From positions 309,380-373,379 of the forward strand of contig CAXBBW010000002.1 in assembly GCA_963974345.1 (NCBI GenBank): a stretch of DNA of 64,000 nucleotides, written 5' to 3'. This DNA comes from RHLJ01 sp963974345 (GTDB taxonomy: Bacteria; Bacteroidota; Rhodothermia; Balneolales; Balneolaceae). A program made the translations under genes and the position numbers. Positions 35,196-46,400 of this stretch are shown here, piece after piece (the first letter of the stretch is position 1; every line of letters begins with the position of its first letter). The notes below the pieces were generated by a model. It saw only the letters and a program-made list of their open reading frames with translations. It was not told where the DNA came from and searched no databases.

Positions 35196-36491
35196 TTAGT
35201 TTTTAAAATTCGTTTGTTCGGGGGTCGTGTTATCAGTGCCTGATAAGTATTCCAGATAGGCAACAGCAATGTTTTGATCGACAACAGCTTGTTCTTGGGC
35301 AAGCTGAAACTTCAATAGCTTTTGTTGCAGTCTTAACAGCTCTTCAAAATCGGCTGATGAAGAAGTGTATTCTTCCAAGAGAATATCTATGGCTTGGCGT
35401 GTTCTTTGAATTTGAATGTCTTTATAGAGGGTGTCTCTTCGTTCGGCATCCCGAAGATCGCGAAGAGCTTTTTCCAGATCGGTTGTAAGGCTGTTTTCAA
35501 CGGCCAATTGTCTCTCTTGAATAGATCGGTAGTTAAGTTCTGCCTGCTTTTCTTGAGCTTTATACTTACCTCTCCATAAGGGGATTTTTACCCCGAGTTT
35601 GACTACAAATGCATCATCTCCATTACCTGAAGGGTTTAAATCTGTTCTTTCATCGGTAAAGATGTAGTCAAAGCCCAATCCAAATTTTGGCATTCCGCTT
35701 TTTTGGGCAACATTAATGGCGTGTTGTGCAGACGTAGCTTGGTAATCGAGTTGGCTAAGCTTTGGATTTCTTGATAAAATCTGTTTTGAAAGCTCTGCTT
35801 CATCTATCAGAAACGGTGAAACAATAAGTGTATCAGCAATTTCGACCTTGAGATTTTTATCTCTGTTGAGGAACTCATTGAATATTGCCTCGTCTGTTTT
35901 GAGTTGATCCTTCAGGAGTTCTAATTGGACTTGCAGGTCTTCTTTTTCAATTTGAACCCGCAAGACATCGACTTGGCTCACCTGACCTGTTTCATATCTT
36001 TGCAGAGATAGATTTTCGAAGGTTTGCAGGATATCAATGTTCTCTTTGAGGATAGATATCGAATGATCCAACAAATAAAGCCTATACCATTGTTGCTTGA
36101 CTTGGAAAAAGAGTTTATTGCGTGCCTCTTCAAACACCTCAAATTGGGATTTTGCTTGCTCTGTGGCGACATTTCCTTTTGCTGAGAGTGTTCCAAACCA
36201 TGGGAACATTTGATTAAGACCAATCCGGCTTTGCTGTGGACCGACTCTGGTTTCAATGGGTGATATGAAATACCCGAATGATAAATCCGGATCAGGAAGT
36301 GCCGTTACTTGTGGTACTTGCTCTAAAGAGGCTAGATATTTTGTAAACTCTGCCTTTAAAGCAGGGTTACTTTCACCTGCTTGGATAAGGTATTCATCCA
36401 ATGATTGAGCACGTGTTGCTTGTGAGGATAGTAAGACCATCGCCAGAGCAAAACACGTTATGAATGATGTTGTAATTCGTTTATATATCAT
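35196..36491 (-). CDS. cusC: Outer-membrane channel of the Cus system
   Basis: The 431-residue TolC-family protein has a signal peptide (ending SSQATRAQ) and two repeats of the outer membrane efflux fold, with DPDLSFGYFISPIE, LNQMFPWFG and LLRLQQKLLKFQLAQEQAV. It overlaps cusA by four bases (ATGA), so translation is coupled. It forms the exit duct with CusA and CusB. Typical length for the family. Confidence 0.9.
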   Translation of the reverse strand: MIYKRITTSFITCFALAMVLLSSQATRAQSLDEYLIQAGESNPALKAEFTKYLASLEQVPQVTALPDPDLSFGYFISPIETRVGPQQSRIGLNQMFPWFGTLSAKGNVATEQAKSQFEVFEEARNKLFFQVKQQWYRLYLLDHSISILKENIDILQTFENLSLQRYETGQVSQVDVLRVQIEKEDLQVQLELLKDQLKTDEAIFNEFLNRDKNLKVEIADTLIVSPFLIDEAELSKQILSRNPKLSQLDYQATSAQHAINVAQKSGMPKFGLGFDYIFTDERTDLNPSGNGDDAFVVKLGVKIPLWRGKYKAQEKQAELNYRSIQERQLAVENSLTTDLEKALRDLRDAERRDTLYKDIQIQRTRQAIDILLEEYTSSSADFEELLRLQQKLLKFQLAQEQAVVDQNIAVAYLEYLSGTDNTTPEQTNFKN

Positions 36492-39400
36492 AATGACAGA
36501 CTCTTTTTCAGTTGAAATTCTTTCCAGATGGCATAAAGCACAGGAACGACAAATAAGGTTACGACCTGAAACAGCATCCCGCCGACACTGGGAATAGCCA
36601 TAGGCACCATGATATCTGAGCCTCGACCTGTTGAGGTTAGCACAGGAATAAGGGCTAAAATGGTGGTGGCTGTGGTCATCAGCGTGGGGCGAATTCTTCG
36701 AGAACTTGCTTCGATCACAGCTTCTCGTACCTCTTCAATAGTTTTTGGCTTTCTTTTGTCAAAGAGCTGGTCGAGGTAGGTTGCCATGACCACGCCGCCG
36801 TCTGAAGCGATACCGAACAAGGCAATGAACCCGACCCAGACGGCAACACTCAAATTGACCGTTCCCATTTGGAACAGGTCACGCATGTTTTGTCCAAAAA
36901 TGGAAAAGTCCATAAACCATGGTTGACCGTAGAGCCAGACAAGGATGAATCCACCTGCCCAAGCCACAAATATGCTGGTAAAGATCATTCCTGTGGTGGC
37001 GGTGGATTTAAACTGAAAGTACATGATGAGGAAAATCAAGAACAGCGCAATGGGCAAGATAATGGATAGCCTTTTCTCCGCTCTGACTTGGTTTTCGTAG
37101 CTTCCGGCAAATTCATAGTTGACTGATGCAGGGACATTTAATTCACCATCGCTAATCTGTGTTTCAAGGTATTGTCTTACCCCTTCAACGACTTCCACCT
37201 CTGCCATTCCATCGACTTTATCAAAGATGACATAACTGACGAGAAAAGTATCTTCACTCTTAATAGATTGAGCCCCTTGGCGGTATTCGATGCTGGCTAA
37301 TTGGGCAAGTGGGACTTGCGCCCCTGTATTGGTTGGCACGAGCATTTCAGCAATCCTTTGGGGATCATCTCTAAATTCTCGCCCAAACCTGACCCTTACT
37401 GGATAGCGTTCCCGCCCCTCTACGGTTGTAGTGAGAGGCATGCCACCAATACCTACGGCGATAAATTCCTGAACGTCTTGGATGTTTAACCCATAACGAG
37501 CCAGCTGTTGCCTATCCCAGTTGATTTCGAGATAAGGTTTTCCAACAATGCGATCAGCAAAAACAGATTCACTTTTTACACCCGGAGCATTTTTAAGCTG
37601 TTCTTCGAGTTGTAAGGCAAATTGATCTATCGTTTGAAGATCGGGGCCTTTGACCTTTATACCCATTGGCGCACGCATGCCTGATTGCAACATAACTTGG
37701 CGCGTTTGAATGGGCTGCAGTTTAGGTGCAGAGGTTGTGCCCGGAATACGTGTTGCTTTGACAATCTCTTCCCAAATATCATCCGTTGATTGGATATGAT
37801 CACGCCATTGGCGGAAATATTCACCATTCAGATCAGGAATGAGTTCGCCCGCCTCATCTCTGACATACTCACCTGTATCATTGACTTTAAATCGAACACG
37901 GCGACCATTTTCGTCGGTTTTGTATTCAGATTTATATTGGATGAGGTTTTCAAACATAGAGATAGGCGCAGGGTCAAGAGCAGAATTGGTACGCCCACTC
38001 TTTCCAACTACGATTTTTACTTCAGGAATAGCGCCAATGCTCATATCGAGCTTCTGGACAATATCTTTGACCTCTTCAATTCCTGCATGTGGGAGTGTGG
38101 TTGGCATCAGCAGGAATGCGCCTTCATCAAGGGCTGGCATGAACTCTTTACCAAATCCGGGGAAAGTATGCGTCGCGGAAGACCACATAGAGGTCGTTCG
38201 TATATCAACCCCTACTTTGTCAAACCCTTTTGCGACAAACCCAAAGGTGGAGCTAAAGCCAAGCCATGCAACAACGCCAAAGATAACCAAGGAAGTTGGC
38301 AGAGCAAGAAAAAGTCTTTTGTGTTCAAGACACCAACGGATCAGAATTGGGTAGTACCGGATAACAAGCCAAAAGAAAGCAAGGATAACGGCGATTAAAC
38401 CAATCACGAAGATCAGGTTACCTGAAAAAGACACACTCGGCCCAAATGGAAGCCAGTATTTAGTCAATAGCCACGTAACTACAGCAACCGTGAGCGCGTT
38501 ATTGAGGAACGTTAAACGGTGGTGATGTTCCTTTGAGATAAACAGACTGGCACCGTTTATTAAACCAAATCCGATTAAAGCCAACCCTAACCACGGGGTC
38601 ACCATAAAGAGTGAGAATAGCCCCAAAATAATGAGGGAAGCATTCCAGCCTAGCTTCACTTTTCGTTTATCAATTTTGATGGAGAACAACCAGTGCGCAA
38701 ATGGCGGTATGAGGGTGATAGCAATAATAATGGAAGCAATCAGTGCAAAGGTTTTCGTGTAAGCGAGTGGCTTAAACAGTTTTCCTTCGGAAGCGACCAT
38801 GGTAAAGACTGGCAAAAAGCTCACAATCGTCGTTGTAACGGCGGTAATCACCGCAGAAGCAACTTCCGTGGTTGCGTTATAGATGACCTCTAATAGCGAT
38901 TCATCATCATCCATCTCTTCCATATGCCGAAGCATATTTTCAGAAAGAATAACCCCCATATCGACTATGGTACCAATCGCAATGGCAATACCTGAAAGAG
39001 CAACAATATTGGCATCCACATTGAAATAGCGCATGGCAATAAAGGTCATGAGAACCGCAATGGGTAACATTCCCGATATCAAGAAAGAGGTTCTCAAATT
39101 AAGAACCATGACCACAATCACAATGATCGTAATCAGGATTTGTAAGGTGAGTGCTTCTTCGAGTGTTCCTAATGTCTCTTGAATGAGTTCGCCTCGGTCA
39201 TAAAAAGGCACCACTTCAACTTTGGAGACGGTACCATCTTCAAGCGTTTTAGATGGTAATCCGGGAGATATCTCTTCGATCTTTTCCTTGACGTTATTAA
39301 TCACCTGCATCGGGTTAGCCCCTTGCCGAGCTACCACAACACCGCCCACCGCTTCCGCACCGCCTTTATCCAGCAAACCTCGCCTTAGCCCCGGGCCTCG

Positions 39401-40249
39401 TGTGACAAATCCGATGTCCTGAATTCTGATAGGGGTATTATCGGTGACTTTAACAACGGCTTGTTCAATATCTTCGAGGTTTTTGATATAACCTAAACCA
39501 CGAACGAGATATTCAGCATTATTGAGTTCAACCGTTCTTGCCCCAACCTCACTGTTGCTTTTTCTTACGGCATTAAACACTTGAGGTAGGCTGACACCAT
39601 AGACCTGCATCGAATTTGGGTTCAGCTCAATTTGATATTCTTGAACAAAACCACCAATAGATGAAACTTCGGCAACGCCTTCTGCCCCTGAAAGGCCGTA
39701 GCCGACATAAAAGTCCTGAATACTTCTAAGTTCTTGCGGGTCCCAACCTGCTGCTGGGTTCCCCTCCTTATCTCGTCCTTCCAGGGTGTACCAAAAGATT
39801 TGTCCTAGACCCGTTGCATCGGGACCAAGCATTGGTTGAGCATCAGAAGGGAGTGTTCCAGCAGGCAGTGCATTCAGTTTTTCAAGAATACGAGAGCGGC
39901 TCCAATAAAAATCTATATCCTCTTCAAAAATAACATAGATACTGGATGTCCCAATCATCGAACTACTTCGAATGGTTTTAATACCTGGGACAGTAAGAAG
40001 TTCTGTGGTTAAGGGGTATGTGATTTGATCTTCCACATCTTGTGGGGATCGCCCTGGCCATTCGGTAAAGACAATCTGTTGGTTTTCCCCAAGATCAGGG
40101 ATAGCGTCAACAGGAACAGGGTCTCTTGGAATAGAATTGATATTCCAATCAAACGGAGCTGTTGATAACCCCCAGCCGACCAGTAAGGTTAGCAGCAATA
40201 CTGCAACCAATTTATTCTCAAGAAAAAATCTTATCGTTTTATTTAACAT
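36488..40249 (-). CDS. cusA: Copper/silver RND efflux pump CusA with extra membrane insertion
   Basis: The inner-membrane pump has 1253 residues, about 200 more than E. coli CusA. The fourth-helix motif AIAIGTIVDMGVILSEN (about 418-434) lacks the DFG of zinc pumps and fits the Cu/Ag (HME4) pattern. Between about residues 515 and 660 lies an insertion with four or five hydrophobic helices (LIILGLFSLFMVTPWLG, LIFVIGLIAVILAFFWLVI). A methionine-rich segment RQVMLQSGMRAPMG is in the periplasmic part. It is the first gene of the minus-strand operon; the TGTGCGCG motif lies 51 bases upstream. Confidence 0.93.
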   Translation of the reverse strand: MLNKTIRFFLENKLVAVLLLTLLVGWGLSTAPFDWNINSIPRDPVPVDAIPDLGENQQIVFTEWPGRSPQDVEDQITYPLTTELLTVPGIKTIRSSSMIGTSSIYVIFEEDIDFYWSRSRILEKLNALPAGTLPSDAQPMLGPDATGLGQIFWYTLEGRDKEGNPAAGWDPQELRSIQDFYVGYGLSGAEGVAEVSSIGGFVQEYQIELNPNSMQVYGVSLPQVFNAVRKSNSEVGARTVELNNAEYLVRGLGYIKNLEDIEQAVVKVTDNTPIRIQDIGFVTRGPGLRRGLLDKGGAEAVGGVVVARQGANPMQVINNVKEKIEEISPGLPSKTLEDGTVSKVEVVPFYDRGELIQETLGTLEEALTLQILITIIVIVVMVLNLRTSFLISGMLPIAVLMTFIAMRYFNVDANIVALSGIAIAIGTIVDMGVILSENMLRHMEEMDDDESLLEVIYNATTEVASAVITAVTTTIVSFLPVFTMVASEGKLFKPLAYTKTFALIASIIIAITLIPPFAHWLFSIKIDKRKVKLGWNASLIILGLFSLFMVTPWLGLALIGFGLINGASLFISKEHHHRLTFLNNALTVAVVTWLLTKYWLPFGPSVSFSGNLIFVIGLIAVILAFFWLVIRYYPILIRWCLEHKRLFLALPTSLVIFGVVAWLGFSSTFGFVAKGFDKVGVDIRTTSMWSSATHTFPGFGKEFMPALDEGAFLLMPTTLPHAGIEEVKDIVQKLDMSIGAIPEVKIVVGKSGRTNSALDPAPISMFENLIQYKSEYKTDENGRRVRFKVNDTGEYVRDEAGELIPDLNGEYFRQWRDHIQSTDDIWEEIVKATRIPGTTSAPKLQPIQTRQVMLQSGMRAPMGIKVKGPDLQTIDQFALQLEEQLKNAPGVKSESVFADRIVGKPYLEINWDRQQLARYGLNIQDVQEFIAVGIGGMPLTTTVEGRERYPVRVRFGREFRDDPQRIAEMLVPTNTGAQVPLAQLASIEYRQGAQSIKSEDTFLVSYVIFDKVDGMAEVEVVEGVRQYLETQISDGELNVPASVNYEFAGSYENQVRAEKRLSIILPIALFLIFLIMYFQFKSTATTGMIFTSIFVAWAGGFILVWLYGQPWFMDFSIFGQNMRDLFQMGTVNLSVAVWVGFIALFGIASDGGVVMATYLDQLFDKRKPKTIEEVREAVIEASSRRIRPTLMTTATTILALIPVLTSTGRGSDIMVPMAIPSVGGMLFQVVTLFVVPVLYAIWKEFQLKKSLSL

Positions 40250-40300
40250 CTATTTATTCGATTTAGGCTCATATGGTTTTCTTGCGGTTAGAATTATTAA

Positions 40301-40310
40301 TTCGCGCACA
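40301..40310 (-). promoter_or_regulatory. Degenerate motif (TGTGCGCGAA) 51 bases upstream of cusA
   Basis: The first six bases match the recurring TGTGCGTAGT motif and are preceded by TTCTA as at 26554. It is the weakest of the six sites. Confidence 0.35.
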
Positions 40311-40399
40311 TAGAAGTAATCGTTACTTATAGTGCACGACCGAAATCCGCATAGCAACGTGAATTGAGTAGACCTCAAGTGAGGCTTTAGATGGGTTTC

Positions 40400-40828
40400 C
40401 TAAATCAAAAAGGACTCATTCGTCAAAAAGAGAGGGGGTGACGAATAGAGTTTAGGGTGGGATTGAGTATAATAATTAACTTCAGTTTCTGATGTTGCCA
40501 GCAACTCAACGACCAGTAAATCTGGTTGCGAAACTTGTGTTTTATTGACAATAACTGTGTTGTCTTTAACTGAAATAAGATCAGGTGAACAGTCACATAG
40601 TAATTCTGAATCACAGTGATTATCAGAATCCACTGGCTCTTCTGTATCGCCTTGCTTTGTTGGGCAGTCGGGCATATCACTATGCTCTGTTACAGGGCTT
40701 TTGGTCATCATATCCTGACACATTTGCTCTGCCAATCCAAAAGAACCAAAAAGAAATAGCATACCAAAAATCACAACAAGTGATTTACTGGTTATTGAAC
40801 CCAATAATATGTGCTTTCTTTGTTTCAC
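40400..40828 (-). CDS. Small exported Cys-rich protein ahead of the cus operon
   Basis: 142 residues with a signal-type N-terminus (SLVVIFGMLFLFGSFGLAEQ). The mature part has MCQDMMTK, HSDMPDCP and DNHCDSELLCDCSP, a Cys/Met/His-rich zone, and ends PPLFLTNESFLI. It looks like the CopL/DUF2946 kind of small metal-linked protein, a tentative match. It lies 150 bases upstream of cusA on the same strand and may share the transcript. Three other metal operons in the window begin with proteins of the same plan. Confidence 0.7.
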   Translation of the reverse strand: MKQRKHILLGSITSKSLVVIFGMLFLFGSFGLAEQMCQDMMTKSPVTEHSDMPDCPTKQGDTEEPVDSDNHCDSELLCDCSPDLISVKDNTVIVNKTQVSQPDLLVVELLATSETEVNYYTQSHPKLYSSPPLFLTNESFLI

Positions 40829-41015
40829 TAATTCAAAATATCATTTTTATTTATCAATTGTAATGACGTGATTTAATAGACTAAGCTTATAAATACAGAA
40901 GGTGCAATATTTTTCATATATGGGCACTCAAGCGGAATTGGGCAAAAAATTAGATAAAATATTCTCATAATTCGATAACCCGGCATGTAAAAAAATAGAA
41001 CACAATAAGTCACAT

Positions 41016-41591
41016 ATGGAAATATTAGAGTTGAAAATTAAGAATATGGTGTGTGAACGATGTTGCATGATGGTCGAGTCGCAACTCCAGAATATGGGGC
41101 TTAAAGTTTTGGATGTAGAGTTAGGGTCTGCGAAAGTAAAATTTTCTGAAAATGCACCATCTTATGAAAAAATTGGCACAGAACTTAAAAAACTGAAATT
41201 TGAATTGGTCATCAATCGTCAAGAACAGCTAATTGAAGATATAAAACATGCCTTGCTGGAATTACTTAAAGATGAAATTGATGAAGATTTGAGCTTATCG
41301 AGCTATTTGAGTAACCGTGTTGCCAAGAACTATTCTCAAGTTTCTAAAACCTTTTCAGCTATTCAGGGACAAACTATTGAACGGTTTTTTATCAATCTCA
41401 AAATTGAAAAAGCCGCTGAAATGATAAGTTACGACGACAAAAATTTCAGTCAGATTGCTTTTTATTTAGGTTACAAGAACCTTCAGCATCTCTCTCGTCA
41501 GTTTAAGCAGATCACAGGAATGACAATGAGTGAGTATAAGACCTTACAAAACTCGACCCGAAAAGGTATTGATAAAATTTGGAGTAGTTAA
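41016..41591 (+). CDS. HMA-AraC fusion, candidate metal-responsive regulator
   Basis: The 191-residue protein joins an N-terminal heavy-metal-associated-like domain (residues 1-70, with NMVCERCCMMVESQL) to a C-terminal AraC-type double helix-turn-helix (about 95-182, with GQTIERFFINLKIEKAAEM, FSQIAFYLGYKNLQHLSR, FKQITGMTMSEYK). No classical AraC ligand domain is present. It diverges from the cus operon across 187 bases, so it probably controls it in response to copper, an inference from domains and position. Similar short fusions occur next to metal efflux genes in Bacteroidota. A partial relative is at 63723. Confidence 0.85.
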   Translation: MEILELKIKNMVCERCCMMVESQLQNMGLKVLDVELGSAKVKFSENAPSYEKIGTELKKLKFELVINRQEQLIEDIKHALLELLKDEIDEDLSLSSYLSNRVAKNYSQVSKTFSAIQGQTIERFFINLKIEKAAEMISYDDKNFSQIAFYLGYKNLQHLSRQFKQITGMTMSEYKTLQNSTRKGIDKIWSS

Positions 41592-41725
41592 GCTCTTTAG
41601 GTTATTACTTGCTCTACATTTCAACTGTGTTCATGGAAACTTTAAAGGGATTTTGAGATAGTGCTTAGGGAGTTAATTATGAACCATATCTTTACATCGC
41701 GATTGTTTCATAATAACCTGATGGT

Positions 41726-42154
41726 ATGAAACGTGGTCTTTATTTTATTCTTGCGCTCGTCATTCTTTTCCCTGCATTTACGCAATGGATGCCTCATGAC
41801 AGTATTCATGCTGTTCAACAGCATTTTTCAGAGCATCATGCAAAATCAGACGATAATCATATTCATCACAATCATGACCACACTGAAAATCAGACACATC
41901 CACTACAGCTAGACATTGTTTCCTACTACAATGACTATTTACATGTCGACTTAACGGTTACAGATAATAGTAATACTCAGGTCAACATAAAGAAGTCTCC
42001 CGATCATAATAATGGCTTTGTTTTAGCAACTATATCAGAGACCCATAGAATACTGACTTCAAATTCTGTTGATGTTGCCCTGCCACCAGATATGGGTCAA
42101 TATTTACCCTACAACCTTCCACTTTATCTCTCTACACAGCGTTTTCGACTTTGA
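41726..42154 (+). CDS. Small exported His-rich protein ahead of the HupE/UreJ gene
   Basis: 142 residues with a hydrophobic signal segment (GLYFILALVILFPAFTQW). A histidine cluster (FSEHHAKSDDNHIHHNHDH) follows, then a beta-rich part, and the end reads LPLYLSTQRF. No named family is recognised. It lies 71 bases upstream of the HupE/UreJ-like gene on the same strand and matches the plan of the other operon-leading proteins at 40400, 49830 and 56533. Confidence 0.65.
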   Translation: MKRGLYFILALVILFPAFTQWMPHDSIHAVQQHFSEHHAKSDDNHIHHNHDHTENQTHPLQLDIVSYYNDYLHVDLTVTDNSNTQVNIKKSPDHNNGFVLATISETHRILTSNSVDVALPPDMGQYLPYNLPLYLSTQRFRL

Positions 42155-42225
42155 TGCTGAACTGAGCATTCATTTGCTCTGCACACAATTATCAAAGCAC
42201 GAAACGTCAAAAAAGGAGATAATCA

Positions 42226-42951
42226 ATGACGTATTATTCAAAGTTGTGGCGACGAACGCCCAATATCTACAAGGCATTACTATTTGCTTTGCTCGCAACC
42301 TTTACTATCGGGATTGTACCAGAGGCTATAGCCCATGGTGTGACCACAGGTGATAAAGGTTACATTTCACAAATCACCGGTGCACATCCCATTCCCTTTA
42401 TATATCTGGGTGCCAAACACATGATGACCGGATATGATCACCTGCTGTTCTTGCTCGGTGTTATATTCTTTCTTTACAAACTTAAAGATGTCACGATTTA
42501 CGTGACGCTCTTCGCAGTTGGACATGTTGTAACCTTGTTATCGGGTGTTCTGATGGAGATCAGTATCAGTGCTTATATCATTGATGCCATCATCGGATTT
42601 TCCGTTGTCTATAAATCACTTGATAATATGGGTGCGTATCAAAGATGGTTTGGTTTCCAACCCAATACTAAGGTCGCCACATTCGGCTTTGGTTTGATAC
42701 ACGGATTTGGTCTGGCAACCAAAATATTGGAATATAATATTTCAGATGACGGACTTTTATCCAATCTGATCTTTTTCAATATCGGTGTTGAATTGGGACA
42801 AATCTTAGCACTTGTTGGTATTCTGATTGCGATTACCTTCTGGCGTAAATCTGGAAAATTTATGAAACAAGCCTATAGCGCCAATGCATTTACGATGATG
42901 TTGGGCTTTTTGCTGATGTTTTATCAAATCACTGGCTACGTCATAAACTAA
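42226..42951 (+). CDS. HupE/UreJ-family membrane protein
   Basis: 241 residues with about seven hydrophobic helices and a leading signal-like helix (ALLFALLATFTIGIVPEA). Histidines lie at YLGAKHMMTGYDHLLFLLG, VGHVVTL and GLIHGFGLA, as expected for the HupE/UreJ nickel/cobalt permease family. The start is preceded by AAAGGAG. In metal RND clusters it typically precedes a membrane-anchor gene, as here. Its exact metal is unknown. Confidence 0.88.
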   Translation: MTYYSKLWRRTPNIYKALLFALLATFTIGIVPEAIAHGVTTGDKGYISQITGAHPIPFIYLGAKHMMTGYDHLLFLLGVIFFLYKLKDVTIYVTLFAVGHVVTLLSGVLMEISISAYIIDAIIGFSVVYKSLDNMGAYQRWFGFQPNTKVATFGFGLIHGFGLATKILEYNISDDGLLSNLIFFNIGVELGQILALVGILIAITFWRKSGKFMKQAYSANAFTMMLGFLLMFYQITGYVIN

Positions 42952-42978
42952 ACTAAATTTAATTTTAAGGAGAAAACT

Positions 42979-43314
42979 ATGTATAACACAAACTCACCCT
43001 CACAAAATGACCTTCCCTCAACTGGAAGGCTTATAAAATCAACCATTATCGCTGCTATTGTAGCCTTGGCTTTATTGGTCACTGTGGTTATGCCTGCTGA
43101 ATATGGTATCGACCCAACTGGTATCGGACAAACAATTGGATTAACCGATATGGGGGATATAAAAACATCTCTTGATGAAGAAGCGGCCTCTGATGCTGTA
43201 AACCACAGCACAGTACCTATTCAAAAAACTCAAGAAGAGTTGATTGAAAAAGTGAACCCCGCTCCATCAACATCAGGTCATCGCCACGGAAGTGGGAGCT
43301 ACCATAATCATTAA
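42979..43314 (+). CDS. Single-span membrane anchor protein
   Basis: The 111-residue protein has one hydrophobic helix (STIIAAIVALALLVTVVM) followed by PAEYGIDPTGIGQTIGLT, which I recall as the signature of the family named transmembrane anchor protein in heavy-metal RND clusters. The end is His/Ser rich (SGHRHGSGSYHNH) and could bind metal. It starts 27 bases after the HupE/UreJ gene and ends before the shared terminator facing czcA. Confidence 0.8.
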   Translation: MYNTNSPSQNDLPSTGRLIKSTIIAAIVALALLVTVVMPAEYGIDPTGIGQTIGLTDMGDIKTSLDEEAASDAVNHSTVPIQKTQEELIEKVNPAPSTSGHRHGSGSYHNH

Positions 43315-43341
43315 GTTGGTATAGCTTTTCATTTAACATTA

Positions 43342-43372
43342 AAAAAGAGACTCTCAAAAAGAGTCTCTTTTT
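43342..43372. terminator. Bidirectional terminator between the anchor gene and czcA
   Basis: Stem AAAGAGACTCT with its complement around the loop CAAAA, with A and T runs at the two ends; it serves both converging transcripts. Confidence 0.88.
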
Positions 43373-43400
43373 ACTTTGTACTATCATATAAACCTTGATG

Positions 43401-46400
43401 CTACTTTTTGTCCTGACCAAACTGAGCAAACAAAGCTGGTATAACCACCATGTTCAGCAAAGTGGAACTCATTAATCCGCCCAAAATAACCTGAGCCATA
43501 GGTGATTGTATCTCATTGCCTGGTTCCCCAACTGCAATAGCAAGAGGTATTAAAGCAAGACCTGCGGTAAGAGCAGTCATCAGTATTGGATTAAGCCGTT
43601 CCATAGAGCCTTGCTTAATAGCTTGCATAAACTCCTTGCCTTCTGAAAGTAGTTGCTGGTAGTGGGACACCATCAAAATACCGTTTCGGGTAGCTATTCC
43701 AAATAGTGTGATAAATCCAACCAGTGAAGCAATGGAAACAATACCGCTTGTAAACAGCACAGTAAACACTCCACCAATCAAAGCAAATGGCAGGTTCACC
43801 ATTACGAGCAGTGCTGTTTTCAGGGAGCCAAATTCCAGATAGAGCAACAAATAAATTCCCAGAATGGAAATAATACTTAATAGTGAGATTGTTCGGGTTG
43901 CTTGTGCTTCGCTTTCAAACTGACCTCCGTATTCCACAAAATAACCTTGTGGTAGGGATACATTCGTTGCTACCTGTTCTCGTATTTCATCGACAGTACT
44001 TCGAAGATCACGACCAGATACATTGGCAGAGACCACGATCTTACGCTGTACATTCTCCCGACTGATGGTATTCGGACCACTTCTGGATTCTACCCGTGCA
44101 AGTTCCGTCAATGGAACAACAACTCCACTTTCAAGATTGAATCTTGTATTCTGAACCGTTTCAATGCTTCCTCTGTGTGACTCTTCAAAACGCACCGCAA
44201 GATCAAACATTTTGTCGTCTTCAAGAATCTGGGAAACAGTTTCTCCGGCAAAAGCCACATCAATCATTTCAGCCAGATCTCCGATAGTCAGTCCGTATCT
44301 TGCAAGGGCAGTACGATTTGGTCTGATTTGAATTTGAGGTACATTCTGCTGTTGTTCCACAGAAAGATCGACCACGCCTTCCACAGATTCCATCTGCGCC
44401 CGGATTTCTTCTGCTTTCGCCCGAAGCTGATACAAATCAGAACCAAAAATCTTCACTGCGATATTAGCACGGGTGCCTGATAACATGTGATCAATCCTAT
44501 GTCCGATGGGTTGTCCGATAGTCATATTCGTCCCCGGTATCACACTCAAGCTTTCCCTTAGCTCATTGAGCATCTCTTCTTTAGAAGAACCCTCGGGCAC
44601 CTCAAACTTGGCATCAATCTCAGAGGCATTCACGCCCTGAGCATGTTCATCAAGTTCTGCCCGACCTGTTCTCCTTGATGTAGATACAATGCCCGTATGT
44701 TCAAGAAGTATTCGCTCGACTCTGCTACCGATAGCATCAGATTCATCCAATGAAGTTCCAGGGATGGAAACGGTGCTTATCACTAAGGTTCCTTCGTTAA
44801 ACTCTGGCAGAAAAGACCTTCCCAAAAAGGGAACCACAATTACTGTCCCGACAAAAAGAACCAGTGTTCCGATAAGAATAGTTTTCTTAAAGCGAAGAGC
44901 TACGTTCAACACTTTTTCATATCCGGATTTCAGTTTTTTGGTGAACCAACTTTCCTCAAGTTTGCCTTTTAGCCCTTCATTACGAAGAAGGTAATAGCAA
45001 AGCGCCGGGGTTACGGTCATAGCAACAATCAAAGAAGCCCCAATGGACACAATATATGCCAGTCCAAGAGGTCGTAGCATTCGTCCTTCCACTCCGCTCA
45101 AAAAGAACAACGGAAGGAATACGATGATAATGATCATCGTTGCATTGATGATGGAAGATCGGATCTCTTTGGACGCTTCAAAGATCACATCAGTGGATGC
45201 TTTTTGTTGGGCTTCAGGTACTTTTGAATTTTCTCTGAGCCGTTTAAATACATTTTCCACATCAATAATGGCATCATCCACAATTACTCCGATGGCTATA
45301 GCCATTCCTCCCAGTGTCATCGTGTTGATCGTGATATTGAAGAATTCAAGCACGAATACAGATGCTATTAGAGATAACGGTATCGCCGTTAATGAAATGA
45401 GCGTGGTTCTGAAGTTAGCAAGGAACAAAAACAGTATAATAATGACCAAAAATGCTCCGTCACGGAGTGCTTCTATTACATTTTCGATAGCCAACTCAAT
45501 GAAATCCGCCTGTCTGAATAAATGAGTATTGATAGTAAAACCTTCCGGCAGACTTTCCTCGATTTCGGAGAGAACTTCGTCTACCTGTGCGGTTAACACA
45601 AGGGTGTTCGCCCCCGGTTGTTTTTGGATGGAGATAATTACAGCAGGTTCGGCATTCACAGATGCTTCCCCGATTTTGTCTGCGGCAGTCATTGCCACTG
45701 TAGCAACATCACCCACCAAAACAGGTCGGTTCTCTCGTTCAGTGACCACCGATTGTTCTAAGTCTTCGACTGAGTATGCCCGTCCAATACCACGTATGGT
45801 ATATTCCTGGCTGTACTGCCTGAAAAATCCTCCTGAGAAATTCTCATTAGATTCTTCCACAGCGACTAATACTTCGTGCAAAGTGATGTCATAGGCTTGA
45901 AGCTTTTCGGGATCAACCTGCACCTGATACTGTTTTTTACCTCCTCCAATCGGAATAACCTGAGCGACTCCCGGAATAGCGAGCAAGCGCCTTCTGACTT
46001 CCCAGTCAGCAGCCGTTCGCACTTCTACTTCGGAATGCTCACTGCTGTTTACGCTCACAAGCATAATCTCTCCCATAATAGAAGAAATCGGTGCCATGAT
46101 TGGTGGTGGAACATCTTCCGGCAGACTGGTTGCTACCATTTGGAGTTTTTCATTTACAATCTGGCGTGCCTGAAAAATATCGGTGCCCCATTCGAATTCA
46201 ACCCATACAATGGAAATACCCATCGCCGTGGAAGAGCGAACCCGGCGTACGCCTGTGGCTCCATTGACTGAAGTTTCAATAGGTAAGGTTACCAGTCGTT
46301 CTACTTCTTCCGGTGCCATTCCGTGCGCCTCTGTCATTACAGTGACCGTAGGTGCAGTCAGGTCGGGAAAAATATCAACCGGCATACGAAGCACCACATA

